Below are positions 25,389-33,992 of a DNA stretch of 64,000 nucleotides, one piece after another. The stretch is taken from contig CALNXN010000007.1 in NCBI GenBank assembly GCA_942490645.1, forward strand, positions 62,001 to 126,000, in the 5' to 3' direction. Within the stretch, counting starts at the first letter, position 1; each line of letters begins with the position of its first letter. The stretch is from CALNXN01 sp942490645. GTDB lineage: Bacteria > Pseudomonadota > Alphaproteobacteria > Rhodobacterales > Rhodobacteraceae. A program made the position numbers and the translations under genes. Below the pieces are notes generated by a model, which did not search any database, had not been told where the DNA came from, and saw only the letters and a program-made list of their open reading frames with translations.

Positions 25389-26885
25389 ATGGAATTCGGA
25401 TTTACTATTGCGGCCTACGCAGTTGCGGCTGTTCTCTTCATCCTTTCTCTGGGTGGCCTGAGCGGTCAGGAGAGCGCCAAGCGCGCTGTTTGGTATGGCA
25501 TCGTCGGTATGGCCATCGCGGTTCTGGCGACGTTGATCGGACCCGGTCAGGGTCTTGGGATCGTGTCGATCGTGCTGATCGCGCTGGGCGCTGCTGTCGG
25601 CTATCAGCTGGCAACCAAGGTGCAGATGACGCAGATGCCCGAACTGGTGGCGATCATGCACTCCCTTGTGGGTCTGGCGGCAGTCTTTGTGGGCTTCAAC
25701 GCGGACATCATGATCAACACGATGGAGGCGCTCTTTATCGAAAACGGTGGGATGCTGGGCGCGACGGTCGGCGACAGCTTTACCGCCGTGGGCCTACCCA
25801 AGGAGATCTATGACGGTCTGTCTTCCTTCGGGCAGTTGATCGCCAAGAAATCCTCGGTCGAGATCGGTATTCTGCGGGTCGAACTGGTGCTTGGCATCTG
25901 GATCGGCGCGGTGACATTCACCGGCTCCGTGATTGCCTATGGCAAGCTGGCCGGCAAGGTAGACACCTCTGCCAACAAACTGCCCGGTGGTCACATGCTG
26001 AACGCAGGTGCCGCGGGTTTGTCGCTGCTCTTTGCAATCATGTACATGAGCGGCTCCGGTTCATGGACGCTGGTGCTGCTGACGCTGCTGGCGCTCTTTA
26101 TCGGCTATCACCTGATCATGGGCATCGGCGGCGCGGACATGCCGGTCGTGGTCTCCATGCTCAACAGCTATTCCGGCTGGGCGGCGGCAGCCATCGGGTT
26201 CAGCCTTGGCAATGACCTGCTGATCGTTGTGGGCGCGCTTGTGGGCTCGTCGGGTGCGATCCTGAGCTACATCATGTGCAAGGCGATGAACCGCTCCTTC
26301 GTGAGCGTTATTCTGGGCGGCTTTGGCGGCCCGGCCGGCGAGCAGATGGCCGTAGAAGGCGAGCAGATCGCGATTGAGGCAGACGGTGTGGCTGCGGCCC
26401 TGAATGAAGCCGACAGCGTCATTATCATCCCCGGTTACGGCATGGCGGTGGCGCAAGCCCAGCAAGCGGTGTCGGAATTGGTGCGCAAGCTGCGTGCATC
26501 GGGCAAGAACGTGCGGTTCGCCATTCACCCGGTGGCGGGGCGTTTGCCCGGCCACATGAACGTGCTCTTGGCCGAGGCCAAGGTGCCATATGACATCGTG
26601 ATGGAAATGGACGAGATCAACGATGATTTCCCGTCCACGGACGTGGCGATCGTCATTGGTTCGAATGACATCGTGAACCCTGCAGCACAGGATGATCCCA
26701 ACAGCCCCATCGCTGGTATGCCGGTGCTGGAATGCTGGAAGGCCAAGCAGGTTTTCGTCTCCAAACGCGGGCAGGGCACGGGGTATTCGGGCATCGAAAA
26801 CCCGCTGTTCTTCAAGGAGAACACACGCATGTTCTACGGCGATGCCAAAGCGTCTTTGGACAAGCTTTTGCCCATGATCGACTAA
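25389..26885 (+). CDS. pntB: NAD(P) transhydrogenase subunit beta
   Basis: A 498-residue PntB. About nine transmembrane helices span residues 1-260 (MEFGFTIAAYAVAAVLFILSL at the start). The C-terminal NADP(H)-binding domain III follows with VIIIPGYGMAVAQAQ, HPVAGRLPGHMNVLLAEA and GSNDIVNPAAQDDP, all diagnostic. It forms the complete enzyme with pntA. The gene ends 43 bases before a strong intrinsic terminator. Confidence 0.97.
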   Translation: MEFGFTIAAYAVAAVLFILSLGGLSGQESAKRAVWYGIVGMAIAVLATLIGPGQGLGIVSIVLIALGAAVGYQLATKVQMTQMPELVAIMHSLVGLAAVFVGFNADIMINTMEALFIENGGMLGATVGDSFTAVGLPKEIYDGLSSFGQLIAKKSSVEIGILRVELVLGIWIGAVTFTGSVIAYGKLAGKVDTSANKLPGGHMLNAGAAGLSLLFAIMYMSGSGSWTLVLLTLLALFIGYHLIMGIGGADMPVVVSMLNSYSGWAAAAIGFSLGNDLLIVVGALVGSSGAILSYIMCKAMNRSFVSVILGGFGGPAGEQMAVEGEQIAIEADGVAAALNEADSVIIIPGYGMAVAQAQQAVSELVRKLRASGKNVRFAIHPVAGRLPGHMNVLLAEAKVPYDIVMEMDEINDDFPSTDVAIVIGSNDIVNPAAQDDPNSPIAGMPVLECWKAKQVFVSKRGQGTGYSGIENPLFFKENTRMFYGDAKASLDKLLPMID

Positions 26886-26928
26886 CCGCGCTGCCCGGCG
26901 ACGGGACAGCCCGAGACATCACACATAG

Positions 26929-26958
26929 AAAGCCCCGGCCGCTGCGCCGGGGCTTTTT
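26929..26958 (+). terminator. Intrinsic terminator after pntB
   Basis: AGCCCCGGC-CGCTGC-GCCGGGGCT forms a perfect 9-bp GC-rich stem with a 6-base loop, followed by TTTTT and preceded by AA for possible extension. This is a textbook Rho-independent terminator, 43 bases after the pntB stop. Confidence 0.92.
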
Positions 26959-27020
26959 GCTTTGGAATGGGCCGTCGCGCGTATACGTTTTGTGCAAATT
27001 GGGGTGAGGAGGGCACGGAT

Positions 27021-27386
27021 ATGCACAAGGTGAAGGGCATCGGAGGGTTCTTTTTCCGCGCGCGCGATCCGCAGGCTTTGGCGACGTGGTATGCGACCCA
27101 TCTGGGCGTGGAGGGTGAGGACGGCGCGCCCTGGCAACAGGCGGCGGGCTACACGGTATTTGCTCCGTTTCCGGCGGACACTGAATATTTTGGCCGCTCC
27201 GAACAAGGGTGGATGCTCAACTTCAGGGTCGATGACCTTGATGCGATGCTGGGCCAACTGGAGGACGCAGGCATCACGACAGAACAGCGCGCGGAGTGGG
27301 ACATGCCGGAGGTCGGTCGTTTCGCCCGGCTGCACGACCCGGAAGGCAACCCGATCGAGTTGTGGGAACCAGCGGGACAAGAATAG
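27021..27386 (+). CDS. VOC (glyoxalase/bleomycin-resistance) family protein
   Basis: A 121-residue VOC-superfamily protein with paired beta-alpha-beta-beta-beta units. The first runs from KGIGGFFFRARDPQALATWYATHLG, and the second from WMLNFRVDDLDAMLGQLEDAG and ends in RLHDPEGNPIELWEP, with the metal-ligand glutamate in the IELWEP motif. The ATG at 27021 has GAGGAGGG upstream and is preferred over the in-frame start at 26967. Specific substrate unknown; members include glyoxalase I and dioxygenases. Confidence 0.85.
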   Translation: MHKVKGIGGFFFRARDPQALATWYATHLGVEGEDGAPWQQAAGYTVFAPFPADTEYFGRSEQGWMLNFRVDDLDAMLGQLEDAGITTEQRAEWDMPEVGRFARLHDPEGNPIELWEPAGQE

Positions 27387-27477
27387 CCGTCCCGTTTATG
27401 CGCGCTCCTCCGGGACGTCACAGCGAGTCCCATCTGCAACGGATCGCGATTTGTTCGGGCAACGGCGATGCCAAATC

Positions 27478-27511
27478 TTGACCGTGTTAAGCTCAGCTTA
27501 ATAATTCTTAA
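27478..27511 (+). promoter_or_regulatory. Promoter with CtrA-type TTAA-N7-TTAA box
   Basis: TTGACC (27478-27483) and AATAAT (27500-27505) are separated by 16 bases, each five-of-six to the sigma-70 consensus. Between them lies TTAAGCTCAGCTTAA (27487-27501), which is both a perfect 7-bp inverted repeat around one base and an exact TTAA-N7-TTAA match to the alphaproteobacterial CtrA binding site. A third TTAA lies at 27508-27511 after six bases. CtrA bound inside the spacer would be expected to repress, or to activate from -35-proximal contact. Predicted transcription starts within two or three bases of the GTG start. Confidence 0.55.
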
Positions 27512-27513
27512 CG

Positions 27514-28413
27514 GTGGAATATCGTTGGAAATATCGCAAAGCGGCACACGTCGCGGCAAATGGTGGCTTTTTCCGCCAGCTTGAACGCCATGCGCTGGCG
27601 TTTTTCGCGCGATCTGACACGTTGATCGTCACCTTTGACAACACCAAAAGCCGTGCTGCGCGGGGGCCGCATTTTCCCTGGGGTTACAACTTCATTCGCC
27701 GGGCGGGGCACTCGCATCTGGGTGTGATGATGTCACGGCACAACGATTGGTTTCGACACGCCCAACTGTGGGATGAATTGACGGCGCTCAAGGACGACGG
27801 GTTCTTCGAAAGGTTCCGCTCCGTGATCTTTTACGGCAGCTCCATGGGGGGCTATGGGGCGCTTGCTTTTGCGCCGCTTGCACCTGGATGCCGCGTCGTG
27901 ACCCTGATGCCGCAAACGCATCTGGATCCGTCCGTCGTGCCGTTTGAGACCCGCTTTCGCCAAGGATATGCGCGGGGCGATTGGAGCGGTCCTTTCCTTG
28001 ACGGTGCCGAAGGCGCGTTGGCCGCAGCGCAGGTCTATGTCTTTGCCGATCCCTACTTCCCGCCGGATGCCAAACATGTTTACCGGCTGCCGCAAGAAAC
28101 CACGACATGGCTCAAATGCACCTCGACGGGGCACCAGTCGGCGCGGGTTCTCCATCTGATGGATCTGTTGCCCGACTTGATTCACAAAGCCTGGGCGGGG
28201 GATCTGACGGAAGAGGACTTCATCGTGCAGTGGCGGGCCAACCGTCCCTCGCGCCCGCATGTCCGCACGGTGTTAACGGCCGCGATCGAAAGGGGGCATC
28301 TGGAGCTGGCCAAGGCTTCGCTGAACCAGTTGAGCAAAACCCAGCCCGATTGGCGGTTTCCCGTGTTGCAGCGCAAACTGAAGGACGCAAAGGTTGGCCT
28401 TTCCAACACTTAG
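27514..28413 (+). CDS. Alpha/beta-hydrolase-like protein of unknown function
   Basis: A 299-residue protein. The motif YGSSMGGYGALAFAPLAPG at about residues 107-125 contains the nucleophile-elbow pattern G-x-S-x-G-G, which suggests an alpha/beta-hydrolase fold. The N-terminal part holds TLIVTFDNTKSRAA, the C-terminal 60 residues a helical tail (VRTVLTAAIERGHLELAKASL). Relatives in Rhodobacterales are usually unnamed. GTG start at 27514; no Shine-Dalgarno is visible and the predicted -10 ends nine bases before it, so it may be leaderless or have another start. A CtrA-like box lies in its promoter. Not assigned to a pathway. Confidence 0.75.
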   Translation: MEYRWKYRKAAHVAANGGFFRQLERHALAFFARSDTLIVTFDNTKSRAARGPHFPWGYNFIRRAGHSHLGVMMSRHNDWFRHAQLWDELTALKDDGFFERFRSVIFYGSSMGGYGALAFAPLAPGCRVVTLMPQTHLDPSVVPFETRFRQGYARGDWSGPFLDGAEGALAAAQVYVFADPYFPPDAKHVYRLPQETTTWLKCTSTGHQSARVLHLMDLLPDLIHKAWAGDLTEEDFIVQWRANRPSRPHVRTVLTAAIERGHLELAKASLNQLSKTQPDWRFPVLQRKLKDAKVGLSNT

Positions 28414-28535
28414 CGAAGATCTGCCTTGTACGGTATACAAATGTATTCCCGTAACTTAATGATAAAAAAGGGAATTTTCTTTACAATGGGCCTGATGCGT
28501 CCTAAATGACAAATGGAACAGTTGGAAAACCCACG

Positions 28536-29825
28536 ATGCCGCCCATTCATGATCATCCCCTGCGCTACAAGTTGGCCAACGAGTTGCACGCGCGCCCGTT
28601 CCCCTCGATGCAGGCGCCGTGCACGGCTGCCTACATTGCCATCAAACAACCCAATGACGCGGTCAGCCGCGACCGGGCGGCCGATCTGGCGCATCTGACG
28701 GCGCTTTTGGATCGGCACGGCGCGCCGCACCCGCAACCCGGGGCCACGCATTATTATGGGCAGATCGGGAAGCATTGGCTCAAGTGGGAACAGCATACCG
28801 AATTCGTCACCTACACTGCCTTTTCCGAGGGGGCCTCGGACAAGCCGTTCGATCCGGCTGAGTTTGATGTTTTTCCAGCCGATTGGCTGAGCGAGGCACC
28901 GGGACAGCGGATAACGTCGGCCTTGCTGCACATTCAGGATCGCCCCGAGGCCGAAACCGACATCAGCAAACTTCTGTCCGAATGGTTCGTCGCAGAAAGC
29001 CTTGCCGTCTCGGAGGTCCTTGATGGAGAGGGGATCGTCGCGGGTGATTTCCGCATTGATTTGAACGGGCACCTTCGGTTCGCCGTCTTTACCGGGGCAG
29101 AGACGAGCAAGCGTCGGGTTGGTCGGATCGTCCAGCGCCTGTGCGAGATTGAAACCTACAAGACCATGTCGATGCTGGGCTTTGCGCGCGTGCGTGTGTT
29201 GCAACCCAAGTTGAATGCGCTGGACACCAAGCTGACCGGACTGATGGGCGCGATGTCCGATGAAGCCGCCCCAGCGGAAAAAACACTGCATGACCTGCTG
29301 AGTATTTCGGCGGAGTTGGAAACGCTCTCGGCGCAGTCGTCGTTTCGGTTCGGGGCAACGGGCGCTTATGAGGCACTGGTCGATCAGCGGATCGAAGCGA
29401 TGCGCGAGGAACGGTTTCAGGGCCGCCAGCATTTCGGTGAATTCATGATGCGCCGTTATGCGCCAGCGATGCGGACCGTTCATTCCGCAGAAACGCGGCT
29501 CGATGCGATGTCGAGCCGGTCCATTCGTGCGTCCAACCTGCTGCGCACGCGCGTCGATGTGGAGCGATCCGCACAGAACCAGGCGCTGCTGGAAAGCATG
29601 GACAAACGCTCGGACTTGCAACTGCGGTTGCAGCGTACCGTCGAGGGGCTGTCTGTGGTGGCGATCAGCTACTATGCGGTATCACTGGCGGGCTATCTGC
29701 TTTACCCGGTCACGCAAGCCACGGGGCTGAGCAAAGGCATGCTGACAGCACTTGTGACTATACCGGTCGTTTTGCTGGTCTGGGGCATGATCCGACGTTT
29801 GCGTGCCTCTGTCGAGAAACGCTAG
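28536..29825 (+). CDS. DUF3422 family membrane-anchored protein
   Basis: A 429-residue protein (start MPPIHDHPLRYKLANELHARPFP, which matches DUF3422 members and is chosen over an in-frame ATG at 28506). The body is soluble, alpha/beta and ends in a long helical region with the signature LQLRLQRTVEGLSVVAISYYAVSL; two transmembrane segments (about residues 365-385 and 400-420) close the protein. DUF3422 proteins are common in proteobacteria with no known activity. It is convergent with the permease gene. Confidence 0.85.
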   Translation: MPPIHDHPLRYKLANELHARPFPSMQAPCTAAYIAIKQPNDAVSRDRAADLAHLTALLDRHGAPHPQPGATHYYGQIGKHWLKWEQHTEFVTYTAFSEGASDKPFDPAEFDVFPADWLSEAPGQRITSALLHIQDRPEAETDISKLLSEWFVAESLAVSEVLDGEGIVAGDFRIDLNGHLRFAVFTGAETSKRRVGRIVQRLCEIETYKTMSMLGFARVRVLQPKLNALDTKLTGLMGAMSDEAAPAEKTLHDLLSISAELETLSAQSSFRFGATGAYEALVDQRIEAMREERFQGRQHFGEFMMRRYAPAMRTVHSAETRLDAMSSRSIRASNLLRTRVDVERSAQNQALLESMDKRSDLQLRLQRTVEGLSVVAISYYAVSLAGYLLYPVTQATGLSKGMLTALVTIPVVLLVWGMIRRLRASVEKR

Positions 29826-29834
29826 TCGGCGCAT

Positions 29835-29851
29835 TTGAGCGGGACGCTCAA
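29835..29851. other. Hairpin between convergent DUF3422 and permease genes
   Basis: TTGAGCG-GGA-CGCTCAA is a 7-bp perfect stem with a 3-base loop, 10 bases after DUF3422 stops. There is no T tract on either strand immediately after it (AAAAAAA lies 21 bases on). It may end both convergent transcripts with Rho help. Confidence 0.4.
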
Positions 29852-29890
29852 GTCGCCCCGCCCACTGTCGCAAAAAAACCAATTATGTGT

Positions 29891-30889
29891 TCAGCGCCCG
29901 CGAATACGTGGATCGAGCGCGTCGCGCAAACCGTCACCCAGATAGTTCACCGACAGCACGGTCAGCGAGATCAGGATACCCGGCAGCATCACGCGTTCCG
30001 GGAATTCTTCCATCCGCGGCACCGCATCAGACAAGAGCTTGCCCCATGTTGGGAAATCTGACGGGAAGCCGACACCAAGAAAGCTGAGCGCGCTTTCGGT
30101 GATGATTGCCGTGGCCAGACCAAGGGCTGCCGACACCATGATCGGAGAGACCACATTAGGCAGCAGGTGCCGCGTGATGATCCGGTAGGGCGTGGTGCCG
30201 ATGGACCGGGCCGCCAGAATGAATTCGCGTTCCTTGAGGGCCAGCACTTCACCACGCACGATGCGCGCAGTTTGCATCCACGACGTGATGCCGATGACGC
30301 CCACGATCAGGATGAACATGCCGGTTTCCGGCCCGAAGCTGGCGCGCAATGGCTGACGAAAGAGTGTCACGGCCACCAGCAAGAGCGGCAGGATAGGCAG
30401 GGACAGGAACAGGTCCGTCAGCCGCATCAGCGGGCCATCGAGACGCTTGAAATAGCCCGACACAACACCCACAAGCGTGCCGATCGACAGTGCAAGGATC
30501 ATCGCCGTCCAGCCCACAGCCATGGAGGCGCGGCCTCCCGCGATAAGCGTCGCCATAATGTCGCGACCGAGGTTGTCGGTGCCGAAGGGGTGGCCCCAGC
30601 TGACCTTGGCGCTGCTGTCCCAAAGTGCGGTGTAGATCGGACGCAGGTCCTTGTTGCGGATGTCGAGGGTCTTGGGGTCGATGGTCCAGAGGTACGGACC
30701 CAGCAGGACGGCCAGCGTGATAAAGGCGAGAAATCCACCACCGATCAGCGCGCCTTTGTGCCGGCGGAACTGGTCCCAGACATCGCGCCATTGGCTGCGC
30801 GGTTCCTTTTGCGGCTCTTTGTCCTTGAGCGCGCCGTAGAGTTCCATTTCGACTTCTGCTGCCGCTGCGTTGACGTTTTGATCAGTCAT
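29891..30889 (-). CDS. Peptide ABC transporter permease, DppC/OppC type
   Basis: A 332-residue inner-membrane permease. A 45-residue acidic N-terminal extension is followed by OppC_N and about six membrane segments. The EAA-loop signature is present as EFILAARSIGTTPYRIITRHLLPN. GTDNLGRDIMATL is the conserved DppC motif. It pairs with the DppB-type permease, overlapping its stop by eight bases. The start at 30889 is preferred; an upstream start would fall inside the partner gene. It is the last gene of the binding protein-DppB-DppC unit. Substrates are probably di- or oligopeptides. Confidence 0.93.
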   Translation of the reverse strand: MTDQNVNAAAAEVEMELYGALKDKEPQKEPRSQWRDVWDQFRRHKGALIGGGFLAFITLAVLLGPYLWTIDPKTLDIRNKDLRPIYTALWDSSAKVSWGHPFGTDNLGRDIMATLIAGGRASMAVGWTAMILALSIGTLVGVVSGYFKRLDGPLMRLTDLFLSLPILPLLLVAVTLFRQPLRASFGPETGMFILIVGVIGITSWMQTARIVRGEVLALKEREFILAARSIGTTPYRIITRHLLPNVVSPIMVSAALGLATAIITESALSFLGVGFPSDFPTWGKLLSDAVPRMEEFPERVMLPGILISLTVLSVNYLGDGLRDALDPRIRGR

Positions 30890-31889
30890 AGCGGATCCTC
30901 GGGTCAAGGACGCCGTAGAGGATATCGGCGATCAGGTTGAAGGCCACGATCAGGATCGCGAAGATGAAGGTCAGCGTCATGACCATCGGCAGGTCATTGG
31001 CAAAGAGCGCCGTCAGCAGCAACTGCCCGATGCCGTTCACCTTGAAGAGCGTCTCGGTGATGATCGCGCCGCCAAAGATCGACGGGATGCCAAGCGCGAT
31101 AACGGTGATCACCGGGATCATCGAGTTGCGCAGCACATGCACCATGACCACGACGCTTTCGCGCAGACCCTTGGCGCGGGCGGTGCGAACATAATCCTGA
31201 TTGAGGTTGTCGAGCATGGAGGCGCGCATGAAGCGGCTGATCTGTGCTGTGGTTTGCAGGGCCAGCACCATCACCGGCATGATCATCTGCTGCAGCTGGA
31301 TTTTGAAGCTGGCCCAATCGGTCACCACATGGGTGGTGTCGTAGATCGACGGGAACCACCCCAGATTGACGGAAAAGATAACGATGACAACAACGCCCGA
31401 AAAGAACGGCGGGATCGAGAAGCCGATCATCGAGACGAATGTCCCGGCTTGATCAAACAACGAATACTGGCGGTAGGCGGAATAGATGCCGATGGGCAGG
31501 GCGATGGCGATGCCAACGATATAGGACATGCCCACGACCCAAAGGGTTTGCGGCATCCGTTGGATGACGATGTCCATGACAGGCGAACGTGTCTGCCAGG
31601 AGATCACGCGCAGCTTGCCTTCGGCGAAGGTGGTGCCGAACCAATGGTCCATCAGAACTTGCGGTTCGATCACAAAGAACTGGTAGAGCCATTTGATGTA
31701 TTGGATATGGACCGGCTGACCCAGCCCCAGTGCCTCGCGCATCCGTTCCTTGACCTCTGGAGGGACGGTCAGCGGCACCTGCGCCATTGGATCGCCCGGG
31801 GCCAGTTGCAGCAACAGAAAGATGGCAAGACTGATGATCAAAAGCGTCGGGATCGACAGGATCAATCGACGGATTGTGAATGTCAGCAT
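30882..31889 (-). CDS. Peptide ABC transporter permease, DppB/OppB type
   Basis: A 335-residue inner-membrane permease with six predicted membrane segments. It starts MLTFTIRRLILSIPTLLIISL, the DppB pattern, and has APGDPMAQ at residues 30-37 and the EAA loop DYVRTARAKGLRESVVVMVHVLRNS. It lies after the binding-protein gene on the same strand, separated by 122 bases with a strong stem-loop. Confidence 0.94.
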   Translation of the reverse strand: MLTFTIRRLILSIPTLLIISLAIFLLLQLAPGDPMAQVPLTVPPEVKERMREALGLGQPVHIQYIKWLYQFFVIEPQVLMDHWFGTTFAEGKLRVISWQTRSPVMDIVIQRMPQTLWVVGMSYIVGIAIALPIGIYSAYRQYSLFDQAGTFVSMIGFSIPPFFSGVVVIVIFSVNLGWFPSIYDTTHVVTDWASFKIQLQQMIMPVMVLALQTTAQISRFMRASMLDNLNQDYVRTARAKGLRESVVVMVHVLRNSMIPVITVIALGIPSIFGGAIITETLFKVNGIGQLLLTALFANDLPMVMTLTFIFAILIVAFNLIADILYGVLDPRIRYD

Positions 31890-31974
31890 ATACGGCGCCT
31901 TTGTGCGTCAGTCTTTTTATGTTCGGTCGAGAGGGCGGTTCAAAGCAAGCCCGAAACCTGTCTCAGCAGCAAAC

Positions 31975-31998
31975 GGGGCGCACGATATCGCGCGCCCC
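31975..31998 (-). other. Intercistronic stem-loop between binding protein and permease genes
   Basis: On the minus strand GGGGCGC and GCGCCCC (7 bp, all G-C) flank GCGATATCGT, itself able to extend the stem through the CGATATCG palindrome. It begins 14 bases after the stop of the substrate-binding protein gene and has no T tract. Such hairpins commonly protect the upstream mRNA and raise the amount of binding protein relative to permease. Confidence 0.7.
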
Positions 31999-32011
31999 GC
32001 CTGTTTTCACA

Positions 32012-33715
32012 TCACTTCACGCGGTACCAGTCCGCGACATTCCACAGTTCGGAGTCCCAGACGTTCAGAACAACGCCACCGAGGCTGTTGGCATGTGCCG
32101 ACACGCGAGCACGGTTGACGAGTGGCACGATAACCATGGATTCCTTGGTGATCATGTCGTTCATCTTGCGTGCGATCTCGCCGCGTTTCTCGATGTCGCC
32201 GGTTTTGGCCAGCTCGTCGATCATTGCGTCATAGGCCGGATCACAGAAGCGGTTGATGTTTTCACCCTGCCACTGGCTGTCTGGCTTGGGTTCATTGCCG
32301 CAACGGTAGGCCGCTAGGTACGCCTGCGGGTCTGTGCCGTTGAAGGTGTTGGCGTACATTTCCACATCCGCATAGAACTTCTGGAAAGTGTCAGGGGAGC
32401 CTGGGTCACCACCAAAGAACACGGACGCATCGAGGTTACGCAGTTCGGTTTCAACACCGATCTGGCTCCACCAATCCTTGATCAGCGCCTGGAAGTCCTG
32501 ACGGACGGCGTTGGTCGATGTTTGGTAAAGAATGGAGAGTTTGACGCCATCCTTGTCGCGCACGCCGTCACCATCGCTGTCCACCCAACCGGCTTCGTCG
32601 AGCAACGCCTTGGCGCCGTCAAGATCCTGCGTCAGACACTCTGTGTTGTCGGAGTTGTAGATCGCAGGTGCGGGCACCAGGTTACACGTCGGACGTCCGG
32701 CCTTGCCATAGCCCACTTCGGTCAGCAATTCGCGGTCGATCGCCATGGAAAGCGCCTTGCGCACATTGAAATCGCTCAGGAACGGGTGCGGATGCATGAC
32801 CGTCGAACGCTCACCTTCGGGAAGGTCAGGCGAGGGGTTCGTCATGTTCATCTCGAGGCGTTCCACCAGCGGACCAAAGCCTGCGATAGCTTTGCCTTTG
32901 CCGGCTTCTTCCATCTTGGCGATCACGTCGGGTGCCAGTTGCAGGTTCCAAGCATAGTCAAATTCGCCTGTTTCCAGAACCGAACGACCCGCAGCAGTCG
33001 CGTCGCCGCCACCCTTGAACGTCACCTTGGCAAAGGCAGGCTTGGCCGGGTCACGGTAGTTCGGGTTGGCTTCGAACTGGATCACGTCATTGGGGCGGAA
33101 GTCCGTCACAACGAAGGGGCCGGTGCCGATTGGGTTGAAGTTCTGCTCTGTGCACTCAGGCGCCTTGGCACCCATGCAGTCGGCGAACTGGGCCGCTTGG
33201 ATGATGGGGGATTCACCGCCAACGAAGGGGCCATAGGGGTTCGGCTGCGGTGCGCCGAACGTCACTTTGACGGTCAGATCATCCAGCGCTTCAACGCTTG
33301 TCACACCGTCAAACTTGGCGCCTTGGGCGCAACCGCCTTCGGGGTGCATGCAATAGTCAGCAGTGAATTTCACGTCTGCAGATGTGAAGGGCGTGCCATC
33401 GGACCACACCAGGCCCGGTGCGATTTTCCACGTGATGGTTGTCAGGTCTTCGGACACACCACCATTTGCAACAGTCGGGATTTCAGCCGCAAGGAATGGG
33501 ATCATCACGCCGGTCTCGTTGTAGCGTGCCAGAGGCTCGATCACGAGTGACGAAGATTCGACGTCCTTGGTGCCGCCAGACAGGAACGGGTTCAAGATCG
33601 AGGGCGCTTGCCAGTAGATGATCTTGACTTCGCCGTCCGCCCCGCGCTCGGCAAATGCCGCAGGGGCAAGGGCGGCAGTCGCGATCGCACCCAGCAATAA
33701 GGTTTTGATTTTCAT
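32012..33715 (-). CDS. Peptide ABC transporter substrate-binding protein
   Basis: A 567-residue periplasmic solute-binding protein family 5. The signal peptide MKIKTLLLGAIATAALAPAAFA is cleaved near residue 22. Then comes ITWKIAPGLVWSDGTPFTSADV, the SBP_bac_5 signature, and NPIGTGPFVVTDFRPND. Start at 33715 (MKIKTLL) is preferred to an in-frame start seven codons up. It is divergent from the ATPase gene with 277 bases between. With the permeases and ATPase it forms a complete peptide importer; substrate unknown, but adjacent amidohydrolases point to N-acylated amino acids or peptides. Confidence 0.94.
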   Translation of the reverse strand: MKIKTLLLGAIATAALAPAAFAERGADGEVKIIYWQAPSILNPFLSGGTKDVESSSLVIEPLARYNETGVMIPFLAAEIPTVANGGVSEDLTTITWKIAPGLVWSDGTPFTSADVKFTADYCMHPEGGCAQGAKFDGVTSVEALDDLTVKVTFGAPQPNPYGPFVGGESPIIQAAQFADCMGAKAPECTEQNFNPIGTGPFVVTDFRPNDVIQFEANPNYRDPAKPAFAKVTFKGGGDATAAGRSVLETGEFDYAWNLQLAPDVIAKMEEAGKGKAIAGFGPLVERLEMNMTNPSPDLPEGERSTVMHPHPFLSDFNVRKALSMAIDRELLTEVGYGKAGRPTCNLVPAPAIYNSDNTECLTQDLDGAKALLDEAGWVDSDGDGVRDKDGVKLSILYQTSTNAVRQDFQALIKDWWSQIGVETELRNLDASVFFGGDPGSPDTFQKFYADVEMYANTFNGTDPQAYLAAYRCGNEPKPDSQWQGENINRFCDPAYDAMIDELAKTGDIEKRGEIARKMNDMITKESMVIVPLVNRARVSAHANSLGGVVLNVWDSELWNVADWYRVK

Positions 33716-33992
33716 GTCATACTCCATGTTGGACACATATGTGCCATTGGGGCTCCGCGAATTGCATCACGGTAGCCCATACTCGACGTCGGAAAATGAT
33801 GATTGTCGCTGACTTCCTTGCGGAAATTCCTGCGGTACACGCCATCCCCCGAACGCATGCTGCTTATCCAAGCAGCTTTGACAGAAAATGCAAGAGTTGT
33901 TGCCGGTTATCCTGGGTAAACCGTACCCATTGCGTTTGACAGTGCCCGATGCTTGGCCGTAGCGTCGTCGTGACAGAAAAACTGGGGGCCAC
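33716..33992. promoter_or_regulatory. Divergent control region of the peptide transporter
   Basis: 277 bases without a gene between divergent transport genes. It contains CTGCTT-ATCC-AAGCAG (33860-33875), a perfect 6-bp inverted repeat, and TTGACA at 33878-33883 just beside it. A second TTGACA at 33936-33941 points toward the ATPase gene, but neither has a good -10 at 16-18 bases. The repeat is a possible operator; the MarR gene downstream is one candidate regulator. Confidence 0.4.

Noticed and set aside
27388..27417. Terminator after the VOC gene
   Set aside because: CGTCCCG and CGGGACG pair but leave a 16-base loop and no T tract; too weak to call.
33878..33942. Two TTGACA promoters in the divergent transporter region
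   Set aside because: Neither has a credible -10 at 16-18 bases, so I list the region but not a promoter.
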